A stretch of 13,675 nt of DNA from an uncultured Prevotellaceae bacterium (GTDB taxonomy: Bacteria; Bacteroidota; Bacteroidia; Bacteroidales; Bacteroidaceae), in the NCBI GenBank assembly GCA_946644025.1, contig CAMPCG010000040.1:1-13675 (forward strand). The letters are read 5' to 3'. This document shows, piece after piece, positions 13,635 through 13,675 of this stretch. A program made the position numbers and the translations under genes. Below the pieces are notes generated by a model that had not been told where the DNA came from, did not search any database, and was given only the letters and a program-made list of their open reading frames with translations. Position 1 is the stretch's first letter. Every line of letters begins with the position of its first letter.

Positions 13635-13675
13635 GTTTGTACAAACCACGTCGGCGTTTGTACAAACCACGTCGG
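13635..13675 (+). repeat. Start of a 21-bp-period array with palindromic core
   Basis: Two copies of a 21-bp unit, each opening with the perfect palindrome GTTTGTACAAAC followed by CACGTCGG, lie head to tail (13635-13655 and 13656-13675) and the second is cut by the window edge. Just before them CAAACGCTGACAGTGTTTG (13621-13639) looks like a diverged, partly inverted unit. It begins about 50 bp after the 5'-nucleotidase stop. Confidence 0.75.

Noticed and set aside
13635..13675. The edge of a CRISPR array
   Set aside because: The units abut head to tail with a 21-bp period and have no variable spacers.

Overview
The window looks like chromosome of a GC-rich member of the Bacteroidales, most likely a Prevotella-like bacterium. 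Support comes from Bacteroidetes-type promoters (TTTG, about 20 bp, TAnnTTTG) in front of most transcription units, the near absence of Shine-Dalgarno sequences, and families typical of the phylum (DUF4491, the carboxypeptidase-regulatory/DUF5686 envelope family, a 5'-nucleotidase C-terminal domain as a separate lipoprotein gene). The genus is an inference.

Layout. Positions 1-507 hold no intact gene: a promoter, what may be the wreck of a small HU-like gene, and a strong terminator. On the minus strand follow a XylE-type D-xylose/H+ symporter (508-1977) and, upstream of it, a secreted GH3 beta-xylosidase with a PA14 insert (2183-4861); each has its own promoter. Divergent from these is a plus-strand pair, a YitT-family membrane protein (5134-6039) and a sirtuin (6104-6805). 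Converging on them is a minus-strand pair, DUF4491 (7390-7680) and rlmH (6872-7342). A large envelope protein of the DUF5686 family (7841-10492, TTG start) converges on a secreted GH51 alpha-L-arabinofuranosidase (10524-12557). Divergent from the latter is a 5'-nucleotidase C-terminal lipoprotein (12819-13586). A 21-bp-period array begins at the right edge and runs off the window.

How the genes work together. The symporter, GH3 and GH51 fit arabinoxylan side-chain removal, xylo-oligosaccharide hydrolysis and xylose uptake. They are split by housekeeping genes, with no SusC/SusD pair or regulator in view, so this is not a classical polysaccharide-utilisation locus. The other genes concern ribosome modification (RlmH), protein deacylation, nucleotide salvage and the envelope.

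The most unusual feature is not a gene. Short-period (about 6-11 bp), strongly G- or C-biased tandem arrays recur through the window. They fill whole intergenic gaps (6042-6098, 6806-6871), form the leader of xylE (1998-2064), and sit in frame inside proteins (3637-3672, 8985-9072, 9703-9780). Five of them match the canonical G-quadruplex pattern. Several promoter regions also carry unexplained direct or inverted repeats that look like operators. I see no defence system, mobile element, tRNA, rRNA or CRISPR array.
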